Shown: positions 1-6,878 of the stretch, piece after piece | Layout of the letters: each line of letters begins with the position of its first letter | Numbering within the stretch: position 1 is the first letter of the stretch | Assembly: GCA_004356385.1 (NCBI GenBank) | Contig: SMXL01000093.1 | Coordinates: 1 to 11,321, forward strand | Length of the DNA stretch: 11,321 nt | Reading direction: 5' to 3' | Origin: Bacteroidota bacterium | GTDB lineage: Bacteria; Bacteroidota; Rhodothermia; Rhodothermales; UBA10348 | Translations under genes and position numbers: made by a program | Notes under the pieces: model-generated | Told to the model about the DNA's origin: nothing | Database searches by the model: none | The model's input: the letters and a program-made list of their open reading frames with translations, nothing else

Positions 1-1
1 A

Positions 2-817
2 GGGAAATACCCTGCGCTTCTTTCCGATCCTAAGAAAGGAGAGGCCGCCCGCAAGCTATTCGAAGACGCTCAAGAGTTGCTTCAGGAAATAATCAGGGAT
101 GATTTGATAGAGGCGAGAAATGTCTTTGGCATTTTTCCTGCAAATCGCAAGGGCGACGACATACTGGTTTTCGAGGATGAGTCTCGATCTCGGATCGTTG
201 CGACGCTACATACGCTTCGCCAACAATCAAAGAAAGCTTCTGGAAAGCCCAATCGGGCTCTCTCGGATTTTGTTGCGCCAGAGGGTTCGCCAGATTATAT
301 CGGGATATTTGCAGTCACCGCCGGACACGGAGTTGCTGAAATCGCATTCAAGTACGAGAAAGAGCACGACGATTATAATGCAATCATGATTAAGGCACTG
401 GCGGATCGCCTCGCCGAGGCAAGTGCCGAGTACATCCACCGGCACATTCGAACCATCGAATGGGGGTACGCCACGGACGAACAACTCTCGAAGGAGGAGC
501 TGATCGCGGAGCGATATGCTGGCATTCGGCCTGCTCCCGGATACCCGGCACAACCGGACCATACGGAGAAGAAGACGATATGGAAATTATTAGAGGCGGA
601 GGCGTCAACCGGCATTCAACTCACGGAAAACTTGGCTATGATGCCCGCCGCATCGGTTTGCGGGATTGTTTTTTCCCATCCTGAGGCAAATTACTTCAAC
701 GTGGGTCAGCTCGGACAGGATCAGATCAGTGACTATGCGGAGCGAAAGGGCTACTCGCTCAGCGAGATGGAGACGTGGCTCGAGCCTCGTTTAAACTACA
801 CACCAGGGAAGGCTTAA
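2..817 (+). CDS. metH: Methionine synthase MetH, C-terminal activation domain (5' end outside window)
   Basis: The reading frame is open from the left edge to TAA at 815-817, giving the last ~271 residues of a protein whose E. coli homologue has about 1227. Only the AdoMet-binding reactivation domain is visible. This domain supports reductive remethylation of cob(II)alamin when the cofactor oxidises during methyl transfer from methyltetrahydrofolate to homocysteine in the cytosol. Visible family motifs are GKYPALL at the window start, VFGIFPAN..GDDI (about 112-165), LRQQ, SDFVAPE, HDDYN.IM.KALADRLAEA (about 367-420), WGYA, and the AdoMet-binding GIRPAPGYP (521-547) followed by HTEK. Near the end is HPEANYFNVGQL..DQ..DYAERKG. 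The usual Cys of GYPAC is Gln here. The TTG at 77 is an internal Leu codon, not a start. The homocysteine, folate and cobalamin modules must lie upstream; whether they are on the same polypeptide cannot be seen. Confidence 0.96.
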   Translation, partial: GKYPALLSDPKKGEAARKLFEDAQELLQEIIRDDLIEARNVFGIFPANRKGDDILVFEDESRSRIVATLHTLRQQSKKASGKPNRALSDFVAPEGSPDYIGIFAVTAGHGVAEIAFKYEKEHDDYNAIMIKALADRLAEASAEYIHRHIRTIEWGYATDEQLSKEELIAERYAGIRPAPGYPAQPDHTEKKTIWKLLEAEASTGIQLTENLAMMPAASVCGIVFSHPEANYFNVGQLGQDQISDYAERKGYSLSEMETWLEPRLNYTPGKA

Positions 818-989
818 TTTGTAGACGTTACGAGGCATGAGCCGACCTGGGTCGCAAGACTGGTCGATTTACCGAACCAGTTTGGTGCTGCGAGTGTGCT
901 CAAATCCCACTATCTTGGCGAGCCACGATACGCATCGCTGGAAGAACTTCTTTTCAACCAATTAGAATACCAGGTCTTAGCAAACGCTT
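818..989 (+). other. metH-bioY intergenic region with a small hairpin
   Basis: 172 bases without a recognised gene. An imperfect hairpin pairs 857-864 with 876-883 (core ACTGGT/ACCAGT, 11-base loop), but no T-run follows, so it is not a convincing intrinsic terminator. TAGAAT at 963-968 resembles a -10 element, but no matching -35 lies 16-18 bases upstream. The frame continuing in phase with metH is open across the whole gap and could encode about 57 residues, but has no good start and no family I recognise. Confidence 0.3.
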
Positions 990-1577
990 ATGGATTCCAT
1001 CCTGAATTTGCATTCGAAGCCGGCGTCTGCGGTGGATGTCCTTCGCAGCCCGGACGCAACCCTCACGCTGCAGGTCCTTGGGATCGTCGGGTTTGCGCTC
1101 CTTACCGCCGCCGGATCTCAAGTCCGTCTCTACGTTTGGGAAGTACCGTTCACGCTGCAGACACTCGCTGTCTACGGAAGTGGACTGTTCTTAGGTTGGC
1201 GGAGCGGCCTGCTGGCACAGCTTCTCTACCTTTCTATCGGACTCTTCCTTCCCGTTTTTGCGGGTCCCGAATTTGGAATCACGTTTCTGCTGACCGGTGT
1301 CACGGTCGGGTACCTGATCGGATTTCCGCTTGCAGCGATGGTTGCTGGATTCGTATCAAAGACGTGGAATGGGTCGATTGGAAGTTTTCTATCGCTTCTC
1401 TCTGGGTCAGTCGTGTTGTTTACCGTGGGTGTGACCTGGCTTCATTATGCCGCCGGACATTCCTCCTGGTTTCATTCTATCGATATTGGATGGCTTCGAT
1501 TTGTAGGCGTAGACCTGGCAAAGATCTTGCTGGTCTCCATGATCTATACCGGTACGCGCAGATTCACGAGGAAGTAG
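990..1577 (+). CDS. bioY: BioY biotin transporter, substrate-binding S component
   Basis: A 195-residue hydrophobic protein with about six membrane segments, the usual size for BioY. BioY is the substrate-capture subunit of the energy-coupling factor biotin importer in the cytoplasmic membrane; with the ECF ATPases and EcfT it drives vitamin uptake, and alone it may have slow activity. Family signatures are W50-EVPFTLQTLAV (50-61), GLFLGWRSGLLAQLLYLSIG (65-84), LPVFAG (87-92), and GVTVGYLIGFPLAA (103-116) in place of the commoner GPTGGYL. A D175-x-x-K178 pair near the C terminus matches the Asp/Lys pair reported for biotin contact in Lactococcus BioY. The start is bounded by an in-frame TAG about 12 bases upstream; no clear ribosome site precedes it. 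No ECF ATPase or EcfT gene is nearby, so the energising module, if used, is encoded elsewhere. It ends 10 bases before the DUF1272 gene, suggesting co-transcription. Confidence 0.93.
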   Translation: MDSILNLHSKPASAVDVLRSPDATLTLQVLGIVGFALLTAAGSQVRLYVWEVPFTLQTLAVYGSGLFLGWRSGLLAQLLYLSIGLFLPVFAGPEFGITFLLTGVTVGYLIGFPLAAMVAGFVSKTWNGSIGSFLSLLSGSVVLFTVGVTWLHYAAGHSSWFHSIDIGWLRFVGVDLAKILLVSMIYTGTRRFTRK

Positions 1578-1587
1578 GCGCTCTGCC

Positions 1588-1779
1588 ATGACGATAGAGA
1601 TGCGGCCCAATTGTGAGCGGTGTGGTGTGGATCTTTCTATGGATGCTGAGGCGTATATCTGTTCATACGAATGTACTTATTGCCCGGACTGCTCTCGAGT
1701 AGTGAATCGCCGATGTCCAAATTGCGAAGGAGAACTTGTGCGACGACCCCTTCGACTGAAGGAGATCGCTTCCGATTAA
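1588..1779 (+). CDS. DUF1272 family small cysteine-rich protein
   Basis: A 63-residue protein with eight cysteines in four pairs: C9/C12, C25/C29, C32/C35 and C43/C46. This pattern would suit two zinc sites. The sequence EMRPNCERC at the N terminus, ICSYECTYCPDC in the middle and RRCPNCEGELVRRP at the end match the DUF1272 family closely, and the length is typical. The family has no established biochemical function; a structural zinc-ribbon role is inferred from the cysteines only. It follows bioY by 10 bases. Its 3' end probably overlaps the next gene, whose earliest plausible starts fall inside it. GAGGAAG at 1568-1574 lies too far upstream to be an ideal ribosome site. Confidence 0.88.
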   Translation: MTIEMRPNCERCGVDLSMDAEAYICSYECTYCPDCSRVVNRRCPNCEGELVRRPLRLKEIASD

Positions 1780-2996
1780 GGAGGACGCGATCAGGCGTAA
1801 TCGTAGGTTTCTTCATTCTGGCGCTGGTCTGCGGGGAGACGGTTCTGGCCCAATCGACTTCAAAAGGGATTCGAAACGACCCGTCGAGCTCCGTCCTGAA
1901 TGACCCGATCTTGGTTGAAGAGGGTCGTGCGGGATTAATGGCGCTCTATGATATGCGATTTGAAGAGGCCGATTCAATTTTCTCCCGGATTGAGAGTCAG
2001 TTCGCGGGGCATCCCGTTGGTCCTTTTCTGAAGGCACTGGTCATCTGGTGGAGGATTCTTCCTGTTCTGGAAATGGGCCCAACGACCGACGACGATCTAT
2101 TCTACAACGCCATGGAAAGTGTCATTCGTCTTTCCGATGAACTTTTGGACGCAAACGAGAATAATTTCGACGCCATGTTCTTCAAGGGAGCAGCGCTCGG
2201 CTTCCGGGGACGATTGCGTTCCAATCGACAGGAATGGTTGGCGGCGGCGTTGGACGGCCGAGCGACACTGGATTACATATTCAAGATCGCAGACGCGGAT
2301 ACGACCAATGCGGATTTCCAGTTCGGTCGCGGGGTTTACGACTACTTCGCATCTGTAATTCCTGAACGATATCCAATCGTAAAACCGATGATGGTCTTTT
2401 TCCCCAATGCAGACAAGAAAAGGGGATTGAAGAATCTGGCATTCACCGCCGAAAAGGGACATTTCATACAAACGGAAGCCGTTTATTTCTTATTACAGAT
2501 ATACCTCAGCTACGATCGAGATTATGACGGAGCCAGGAAACACGTGGAGTGGCTGAGGACGCAGCATCCACAGAATGCGCTTTTTCACGTGCTGGACGGC
2601 CGCGTTTTCGCGACCTGGTCGAGATGGGACCGGGCGGTAGAGGTTTTTCGAGAGGTGATCGATCTGCACGAACGAGGCGCTACGGGGTACAACCGTCTGA
2701 TCGCATCTCAGGCCCACTACTTCATTGGGCGATTCGATATGCTATCGGGAAGACTGGAAGAGGCGATAATCCAATTCGACCGGGTCATCGATCTGAGCAA
2801 AGTGATTGCGGCAGCTACCTATTTCAATCTATTTGCAACGCTTCGCCGAGGAATGATCTACGACACCCGAGGGGAACGGGAATCCGCTATTCGGGAGTAT
2901 GAAAGAGTTTTGGATATGAAAGATCGCGGGGGTGCCCATGAGCGGGCCAAGCGTTACCGAAAAGCACCTTACGCCGGTGCGATCGGCTCCTCTTGA
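1713..2996 (+). CDS. Exported TPR-repeat protein, function unknown
   Basis: About 427 residues. A charged N region (LRRTRSG) is followed by a hydrophobic stretch and VLA-QS, a plausible signal peptidase I site near residue 46-47, so export to the periplasm is likely; the Cys in LVCG lacks a proper lipobox. The rest is helical with tetratricopeptide-like helices. Examples are ALYDMRFEEADSIFSRIE after the signal peptide, VFATWSRWDRAVEVFREVI, FIGRFDMLSGRLEEAIIQFD, and GMIYDTRGERESAIREYERV near the end. Such proteins usually act as binding scaffolds; no catalytic motif is visible and I do not recognise a named family. The start is uncertain: 1713 (ATG) and 1671 (ATG) both lie inside the DUF1272 gene, and no ATG, GTG or TTG occurs in frame between the DUF1272 stop and the signal sequence. 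The TGA overlaps the rsmA ATG by one base (TGATG), implying translational coupling to rRNA modification, perhaps only for expression convenience. Confidence 0.85.
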   Translation: MSKLRRRTCATTPSTEGDRFRLRRTRSGVIVGFFILALVCGETVLAQSTSKGIRNDPSSSVLNDPILVEEGRAGLMALYDMRFEEADSIFSRIESQFAGHPVGPFLKALVIWWRILPVLEMGPTTDDDLFYNAMESVIRLSDELLDANENNFDAMFFKGAALGFRGRLRSNRQEWLAAALDGRATLDYIFKIADADTTNADFQFGRGVYDYFASVIPERYPIVKPMMVFFPNADKKRGLKNLAFTAEKGHFIQTEAVYFLLQIYLSYDRDYDGARKHVEWLRTQHPQNALFHVLDGRVFATWSRWDRAVEVFREVIDLHERGATGYNRLIASQAHYFIGRFDMLSGRLEEAIIQFDRVIDLSKVIAAATYFNLFATLRRGMIYDTRGERESAIREYERVLDMKDRGGAHERAKRYRKAPYAGAIGSS

Positions 2997-3775
2997 TGCT
3001 CAGGCCGAAAAAACATCTTGGTCAGCATTTTCTGACAGACCAGAATATCGCGCGGAAGATTGTCGGCGCGCTGGAGGCTGAAGCCGGTGATTCTGTCATA
3101 GAAATCGGACCCGGAACGGGTGCGCTGACCGGTTTGCTCGTCGATCGTTTTGAGAGGTTTCGGGTGATCGAAGTGGATCCCAGAGCGGCCGAAGTTCTCA
3201 AGGACAAATATCCGAACGTAGAGGTGTATTTGACGGACGTATTGAGTGTCGACTGGAATACGATCACCAACCCGTCGATCGGACCGCTCAGTGTGATTGG
3301 GAATCTCCCGTACAACATCACATCGCCCATTCTGTTTTCGATGCTGGATTCACCCGGTCTCTTTGCAGAAGCGGTAGTGATGATGCAATATGAAGTCGCG
3401 GCGCGCCTGGTTGCCGTTCCCTCGACTAAATCGTACGGTATATTAAGCGTTGCGACCCAGTTGGTGACGAAGCCCCGACTGCTGTTCTCTGTATCGCGAA
3501 ACGTTTTCTACCCGAAGCCGAACGTGAAAAGCGCCGTCGTTCGTTTGGATTTTCAACGCCAGACAAGAATTCCCAAAGGAATGGATCACGCCTGGATACG
3601 CAAGGTCGTTAGAACCGCGTTCAATCAGCGCCGAAAGACACTCAGGAATAGCCTGAAGGCCGTATCCGAGTCGAACCAACGGGACGTTCCAGTCCAGTAT
3701 GCCGACCGGCGTGCCGAAGAGCTGTCGCCTGACGACTTTGTCCAACTCGCTGGGTATCTTCAGACCGACTTGTGA
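2996..3775 (+). CDS. rsmA: 16S rRNA (adenine1518-N6/adenine1519-N6) dimethyltransferase RsmA (KsgA)
   Basis: 259 residues, the normal family length. The enzyme transfers four methyl groups from AdoMet to two adjacent adenosines in helix 45 of 16S rRNA late in small-subunit assembly. The N terminus RPKKHLGQHFLTD (3-15) is diagnostic. The Rossmann methyltransferase motifs are IEIGPGTG (35-42), the acidic ribose-binding position in VIEVDP (E59), D81 in LTDVL, and the catalytic NLPY (103-106) in IGNLPYNITSP. The C-terminal helical domain includes AFNQRRKTLRNSLK. ATG at 2996 overlaps the preceding gene's stop; the TTG directly before it (2993) is a less likely alternative. No Shine-Dalgarno sequence is evident, so translation probably depends on coupling to the TPR gene. 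A hairpin with a T-run follows the stop by about 50 bases. Loss of this enzyme is the classical route to kasugamycin resistance. Confidence 0.97.
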   Translation: MLRPKKHLGQHFLTDQNIARKIVGALEAEAGDSVIEIGPGTGALTGLLVDRFERFRVIEVDPRAAEVLKDKYPNVEVYLTDVLSVDWNTITNPSIGPLSVIGNLPYNITSPILFSMLDSPGLFAEAVVMMQYEVAARLVAVPSTKSYGILSVATQLVTKPRLLFSVSRNVFYPKPNVKSAVVRLDFQRQTRIPKGMDHAWIRKVVRTAFNQRRKTLRNSLKAVSESNQRDVPVQYADRRAEELSPDDFVQLAGYLQTDL

Positions 3776-3777
3776 AA

Positions 3778-3793
3778 CGCCCTTTGGAGGGCG
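3778..3793 (+). repeat. Perfect inverted repeat overlapping the start of the rsmA-mgtE gap
   Basis: CGCCCT-TTGG-AGGGCG forms a perfect 6-bp GC-rich stem with a 4-base loop three bases past the rsmA stop. No T-run follows, so it is not a terminator by itself. It could pause transcription, protect the rsmA 3' end, or be part of a structured mgtE leader with the hairpin at 3828-3842. Confidence 0.5.
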
Positions 3794-3827
3794 AACCAGA
3801 ACGACTTTCTGAAAAGAATTTCTCAAC

Positions 3828-3852
3828 GCAGCTTCAGGCTGCTTTCTTTTTT
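3828..3852 (+). terminator. Candidate intrinsic terminator or attenuator between rsmA and mgtE
   Basis: GCAGC-TTCAG-GCTGC is a perfect 5-bp stem with a 5-base loop, followed at once by TTTCTTTTTT (3843-3852). It fits a Rho-independent terminator, although the stem is short. It ends about 21 bases before the preferred mgtE ATG. It may therefore end the bioY-rsmA transcript, or act as an attenuator in an mgtE leader. It would be inside the coding region if mgtE began at GTG 3772. Confidence 0.6.
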
Positions 3853-3873
3853 AGAGAAAAACTCCCTAATCAA

Positions 3874-5286
3874 ATGGATACGGTTCCAACTACCGACTCT
3901 GAAAAGACTCCTCGTTCCGGTTCCATTATCGAAATGGATTCGGAATTGATAGAAGACATTACTGAGCTGATCGAGTCTCGGGAAGAGGGAATGGTGCTCA
4001 ACGTTCTGGCCGATCTCCACCCGGCTGATCTTGCTCAGATACTGACGCATCTGAACATCGACAATGCAAAGCAGGCGTTCTTATGGTTACCGAATGAGCT
4101 GGCGGGAGACACGCTCACAGAATTGGACGACGAATATCGGGCAAAGCTCGTCGAAGAGACGCCCGAAAAACGTCTGACGGAAATCCTGGATGAATTGGAA
4201 TCGGACGATGCGGCAGATGTCCTTGCTGATCTCCCGGAAGAAGTCATCGAGAAGGTTCTCCCTACCCTAGAAGATGCGGAAGAAGTCCAGGTGCTGCTGG
4301 CGTACGACGAAGAGTCAGCCGGTGGTCTCATGGCTACCGAGTTTGTCGCGGTACCGAGTCACTGGACCGTCGCAGAGGCTACCGAGGAGGTTCGCTTAAG
4401 TGCCGAAACCGTCGAGGATATCTATGTCGTGTTCGTGATTGACAGTCAGAAACGCCTTTTGGGCGTCGTAAAACTGGACCAGCTTCTTCTATCTCCAGCC
4501 TCTCGAGCGATCTCCGATATTATGGAGTCCGACATCCACTCGGTCCCAACCGATCTCGATCAGGAGGAAGTGGCCTTGGTGATGCAGCGCTACGACCTGA
4601 TCTCTCTTCCAGTTGTGGATACGGAGTCAAAGTTGGTAGGCCGAATCACGATTGACGATATCGTCGACGTCATTCGAGAAGAAGCCGAAGAGGATATCCA
4701 GAGAATGAGTGGCGTTTCCGGTGGCGAAGAACCGACTGCCTCGGTCATCAGAATTGTCAGTCACAGATTGCCCTGGCTACTGGCAGGGCTCGCAGGTGCC
4801 GGTCTGGCCGCAGGCGTCATCTGGTCGTTTCATGCCACGTTGCAGGAAGCCTCCGTGCTAGCCGGTTTTATTCCGATCATCATGGCAACGGCTGGAAACG
4901 CAGGTATTCAGAGTTCAGCCATCACGGTGCAGGGTTTGGCCTCCGGAGATATGTGGGCCACCGACCTGATGCAGCGATTGGGAAAGGAATTGAGAGTTGC
5001 ACTGCTGAACGCCACGATTGCTGCGGTCGTCCTGGGTGTAGCCATTCTTCTGCTCTTGCCTGTTCTGGTGGACGGCGTATCCAGTCCGGCGAGACTAGCC
5101 GGTACGGCGACCGCCGCTCTGCTCATTGTAATCGTTCAGGCGACTGCATTCGGTACGCTTATTCCGCTGATCCTGAATAAGATGGAAATCGACCCCGCCT
5201 TGGCGACAGGTCCCTTCATTACAACGAGTAACGATATCATCGGGATACTCGTGTTCTTCTCGCTCGCCGAGTTGTTTTACCTCTAG
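3874..5286 (+). CDS. mgtE: MgtE-type magnesium channel/transporter
   Basis: About 470 residues from the preferred ATG, the usual size. MgtE is a homodimeric Mg2+ channel of the cytoplasmic membrane whose cytosolic domains sense Mg2+ and close the pore when it is plentiful. The domains run in order. The superhelical N domain spans residues ~20-140 (VLADLHPADLAQIL and ADVLADLPEEV repeats). The tandem CBS pair spans ~146-275 (ESAGGLMATEFV, then SDIMESDIHSVPTDL and GRITIDDIVDVI). A linking helix follows, then about five membrane helices from ~298 on. Pore signatures are FIPIIMATAGNAGIQSSAI (GGN of the family is AGN here) and DPALATGPFITTSNDIIG, which carries the conserved Mg2+-site Asp. GTG at 3772 would add 34 residues and overlap rsmA as GTGA; it is less likely because the extension is unlike the family and spans the terminator hairpin. 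The 3' end is 8 bases from the convergent ccmE stop. Confidence 0.94.
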   Translation: MDTVPTTDSEKTPRSGSIIEMDSELIEDITELIESREEGMVLNVLADLHPADLAQILTHLNIDNAKQAFLWLPNELAGDTLTELDDEYRAKLVEETPEKRLTEILDELESDDAADVLADLPEEVIEKVLPTLEDAEEVQVLLAYDEESAGGLMATEFVAVPSHWTVAEATEEVRLSAETVEDIYVVFVIDSQKRLLGVVKLDQLLLSPASRAISDIMESDIHSVPTDLDQEEVALVMQRYDLISLPVVDTESKLVGRITIDDIVDVIREEAEEDIQRMSGVSGGEEPTASVIRIVSHRLPWLLAGLAGAGLAAGVIWSFHATLQEASVLAGFIPIIMATAGNAGIQSSAITVQGLASGDMWATDLMQRLGKELRVALLNATIAAVVLGVAILLLLPVLVDGVSSPARLAGTATAALLIVIVQATAFGTLIPLILNKMEIDPALATGPFITTSNDIIGILVFFSLAELFYL

Positions 5287-5294
5287 CGCTCAGC

Positions 5295-5708
5295 TCACGG
5301 GTCCAAAGATTCTCTGGTTAAATCGGGTACCAGGTCCAATCCTTTTACCCCTTGGTATTTCGATGGACACTTGATCAGAATTTTGTCAGCAACGAATATT
5401 TCATTTTCGACACGGCCTTCGACGACAATTTTTTCGGCGTCTTCGAAGTTTGGAGGTTTCGGGTGGTTGTACCGGATTTTCCTGATGGTTCCTTGATCAT
5501 CTTGCATGTGAAAGCTGAAAACGTTCGCCTGCGGGTCGTATTCAAATGCCCGTTCTTCAACCCAATCGCCCACAACGTGGGCTCTGGAGCCCGATTCCAT
5601 AGCTTGTGAGAAATTCATGTATCCACCGACCTGCTGTCCGAAATTCATGAGCAGGAAGCCCGTAAATACGACAATCAGTACGATTCCTATGATGGTTTTC
5701 GGTCTCAT
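5295..5708 (-). CDS. ccmE: CcmE haem chaperone with CxxxY motif
   Basis: 137 residues: an N-terminal membrane anchor (residues 6-22), then the OB-fold domain facing the periplasm. CcmE receives haem from the CcmABCD complex, holds it covalently and passes it to the CcmF lyase for attachment to apocytochrome c. Family features are GDWVEERAFEYDP (47-59), F-x-M-Q-D-D near 66-71, VVEGRVENEIFVADKILIK (95-113), and then C114-PSK-Y118. In classical CcmE this position is His in HxxxY; a Cys at this point defines the variant described from Desulfovibrio and archaea (system I*). The start ATG at 5708 is clear. It is the last gene of the minus-strand cluster, 51 bases after ccmD, and meets mgtE tail to tail. 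No CcmF or CcmH follows in the window. Confidence 0.93.
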   Translation of the reverse strand: MRPKTIIGIVLIVVFTGFLLMNFGQQVGGYMNFSQAMESGSRAHVVGDWVEERAFEYDPQANVFSFHMQDDQGTIRKIRYNHPKPPNFEDAEKIVVEGRVENEIFVADKILIKCPSKYQGVKGLDLVPDLTRESLDP

Positions 5709-5759
5709 GAGATCATTGGTGTGCTAAAAATTCAATTTCGGTAATTAATCCCCGAATAA

Positions 5760-6038
5760 CTATATCTCGTCATCGCTTTCGTAAATGCGGTCTTCCAAAG
5801 ATCGTTCCACCCTTCGCAGACGACGATCGGTTCGGTAGATAAAGAATATCAACCCGATCCAGATGATTAAAACGATCGCCATCACCACAAAGATCTTGTC
5901 ATCTGCGAGCATGATCTGTTCGAGTCCGGAAGGCGGAACCGTCGGGACGTCACTCCCGGTCCATATGCTGTCGAAAGGAGTCGAGATCGAGTCCGTAGCT
6001 CTCAGCGAGTCTTGGATGGTTTGTACTTCTTGTTCCAT
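5760..6038 (-). CDS. ccmD: CcmD-like small membrane protein
   Basis: 92 residues from ATG 6038. The N-terminal half is polar and low in conservation. One membrane helix (about residues 49-68) follows ADDKIF and leads to a basic, coiled FIYRTDRRLRRVERSLEDR tail. This matches CcmD: a short single-span protein that in system I binds CcmABC and is needed to release holo-CcmE. Position between ccmC and ccmE supports the call more than sequence does, since CcmD is poorly conserved. It is longer than typical CcmD (~45-70 residues) because of the N-terminal ~45 residues. The frame also allows TTG at 6077, overlapping the ccmC stop, but the ATG is preferred. It starts 35 bases after the ccmC stop. Confidence 0.75.
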   Translation of the reverse strand: MEQEVQTIQDSLRATDSISTPFDSIWTGSDVPTVPPSGLEQIMLADDKIFVVMAIVLIIWIGLIFFIYRTDRRLRRVERSLEDRIYESDDEI

Positions 6039-6073
6039 GATTGAGTGTAAAGGTCCGGTTAGCCGCCGTCTGG

Positions 6074-6781
6074 TCAAAGTTCGGGATCACGACTCACGCG
6101 ATATTTAATCCAAGCAATGCGTACCCGCTGGGTATATAACACCCAGAAGAGCCCTATGAATCCGATAATTGCGGGATAAAAGATGAGACGCATGACGGGT
6201 TCCGTGAAGTCGCTGAACGCAGGATTTCCCTCTGCGCCGGGATGCAGACTCTCGAGTTGCCGGGGAATGACGTAAAGCAGGAATGGCGTTGTGGTAACTG
6301 CAAAAAGATTGTATACCGCGGCGATCTTGGCCCTTCTGTCGGGGTCTTCCAGGGCAGAACGGAGAACAAAGTACGAGCCGTAAATCAGCAACTGAAGCGA
6401 GGCCATCGTCTGTCGAGGGTCGAAATTCCACCAGACATCTGTGCCTACGTACCAAGTAAACTTGGACCATACAATTCCAGTGAGAAGACCCAGTATTCCA
6501 AACCAGGCACCCACGCGCGCCGCCTGCATGGCCCGGATATCTGAAATGAGCGAGCCGGTTTGAAGCAATCGAAACGAGTGATAGCCTGAAACACCGACTG
6601 CCGCCATCATCGTGAACCACATCGGGACGTGGAAGTAGAGATTGCGGGCCGTGTGCTCGAGAATATTGATCCGAGGAATGTTGACCAGGAATCCGGCAAC
6701 GACGACGGCCGTCAGCCATAGGAAGACTGTATTTCGGACGACCGTATAGCGACCGATTCGGACGTGCGGATGTTCGTTCAA
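6074..6781 (-). CDS. ccmC: CcmC haem-handling membrane protein
   Basis: 235 residues with six membrane helices. CcmC presents haem at the periplasmic face and, with CcmD, attaches it to CcmE; the CcmAB ABC transporter releases the product. The tryptophan-rich WWD segment is WYVGTDVWWNFDPRQT (110-125). The two external histidines expected to ligand haem are visible: H51 in LYFHVPMWF and H180 in LESLHPGAEG. The start is TTG at 6781; the frame has a TAA seven codons upstream and no ATG or GTG before the conserved HVP segment, so a TTG start appears unavoidable. It follows ccmB with a 97-base gap containing an inverted repeat. It is much shorter than CcmF and has a single WWD segment, so it is not CcmF or CcsA. 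Confidence 0.94.
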   Translation of the reverse strand: MNEHPHVRIGRYTVVRNTVFLWLTAVVVAGFLVNIPRINILEHTARNLYFHVPMWFTMMAAVGVSGYHSFRLLQTGSLISDIRAMQAARVGAWFGILGLLTGIVWSKFTWYVGTDVWWNFDPRQTMASLQLLIYGSYFVLRSALEDPDRRAKIAAVYNLFAVTTTPFLLYVIPRQLESLHPGAEGNPAFSDFTEPVMRLIFYPAIIGFIGLFWVLYTQRVRIAWIKYRVSRDPEL

Positions 6782-6840
6782 GCCACTACAGGGGTTGTTT
6801 TAATGCGGCTTCTACATCTTACGACCGAGGCAGCGACCGG

Positions 6841-6857
6841 GCAAACCAATTGTTTGC
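6841..6857. repeat. Inverted repeat in the ccmB-ccmC gap
   Basis: GCAAAC-CAATT-GTTTGC is a perfect 6-bp inverted repeat with a 5-base loop, 60-76 bases upstream of the ccmC TTG on the minus strand. It could be a regulator site or RNA hairpin. No T-run follows on the minus strand, so it is not a terminator. A direct repeat CGACCG (6822-6827 and 6834-6839) lies beside it. Confidence 0.45.
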
Positions 6858-6878
6858 AAAGGCTCATTCGGCTCTCGT

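Noticed and set aside
896..1591. 231-codon plus-strand open frame covering bioY in another phase
   Set aside because: It lies over bioY, which has clear family motifs and membrane pattern; the translated product is rich in Arg, Cys and Ser with no family resemblance. Only its first ~30 codons fall outside bioY.
3772..3873. GTG start for mgtE overlapping rsmA as GTGA
   Set aside because: It would add 34 residues unlike MgtE N termini and run through the hairpin and T-run; ATG 3874 is better placed. Kept as an alternative.
5264..5284. CTCG/CGAG stem followed by TTGTTTT at the mgtE 3' end
   Set aside because: Four-bp stem inside the coding region; not a credible terminator.
6105..6719. 204-codon minus-strand open frame inside ccmC
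   Set aside because: Out-of-phase shadow; ccmC in the other phase has the WWD segment and both His residues.
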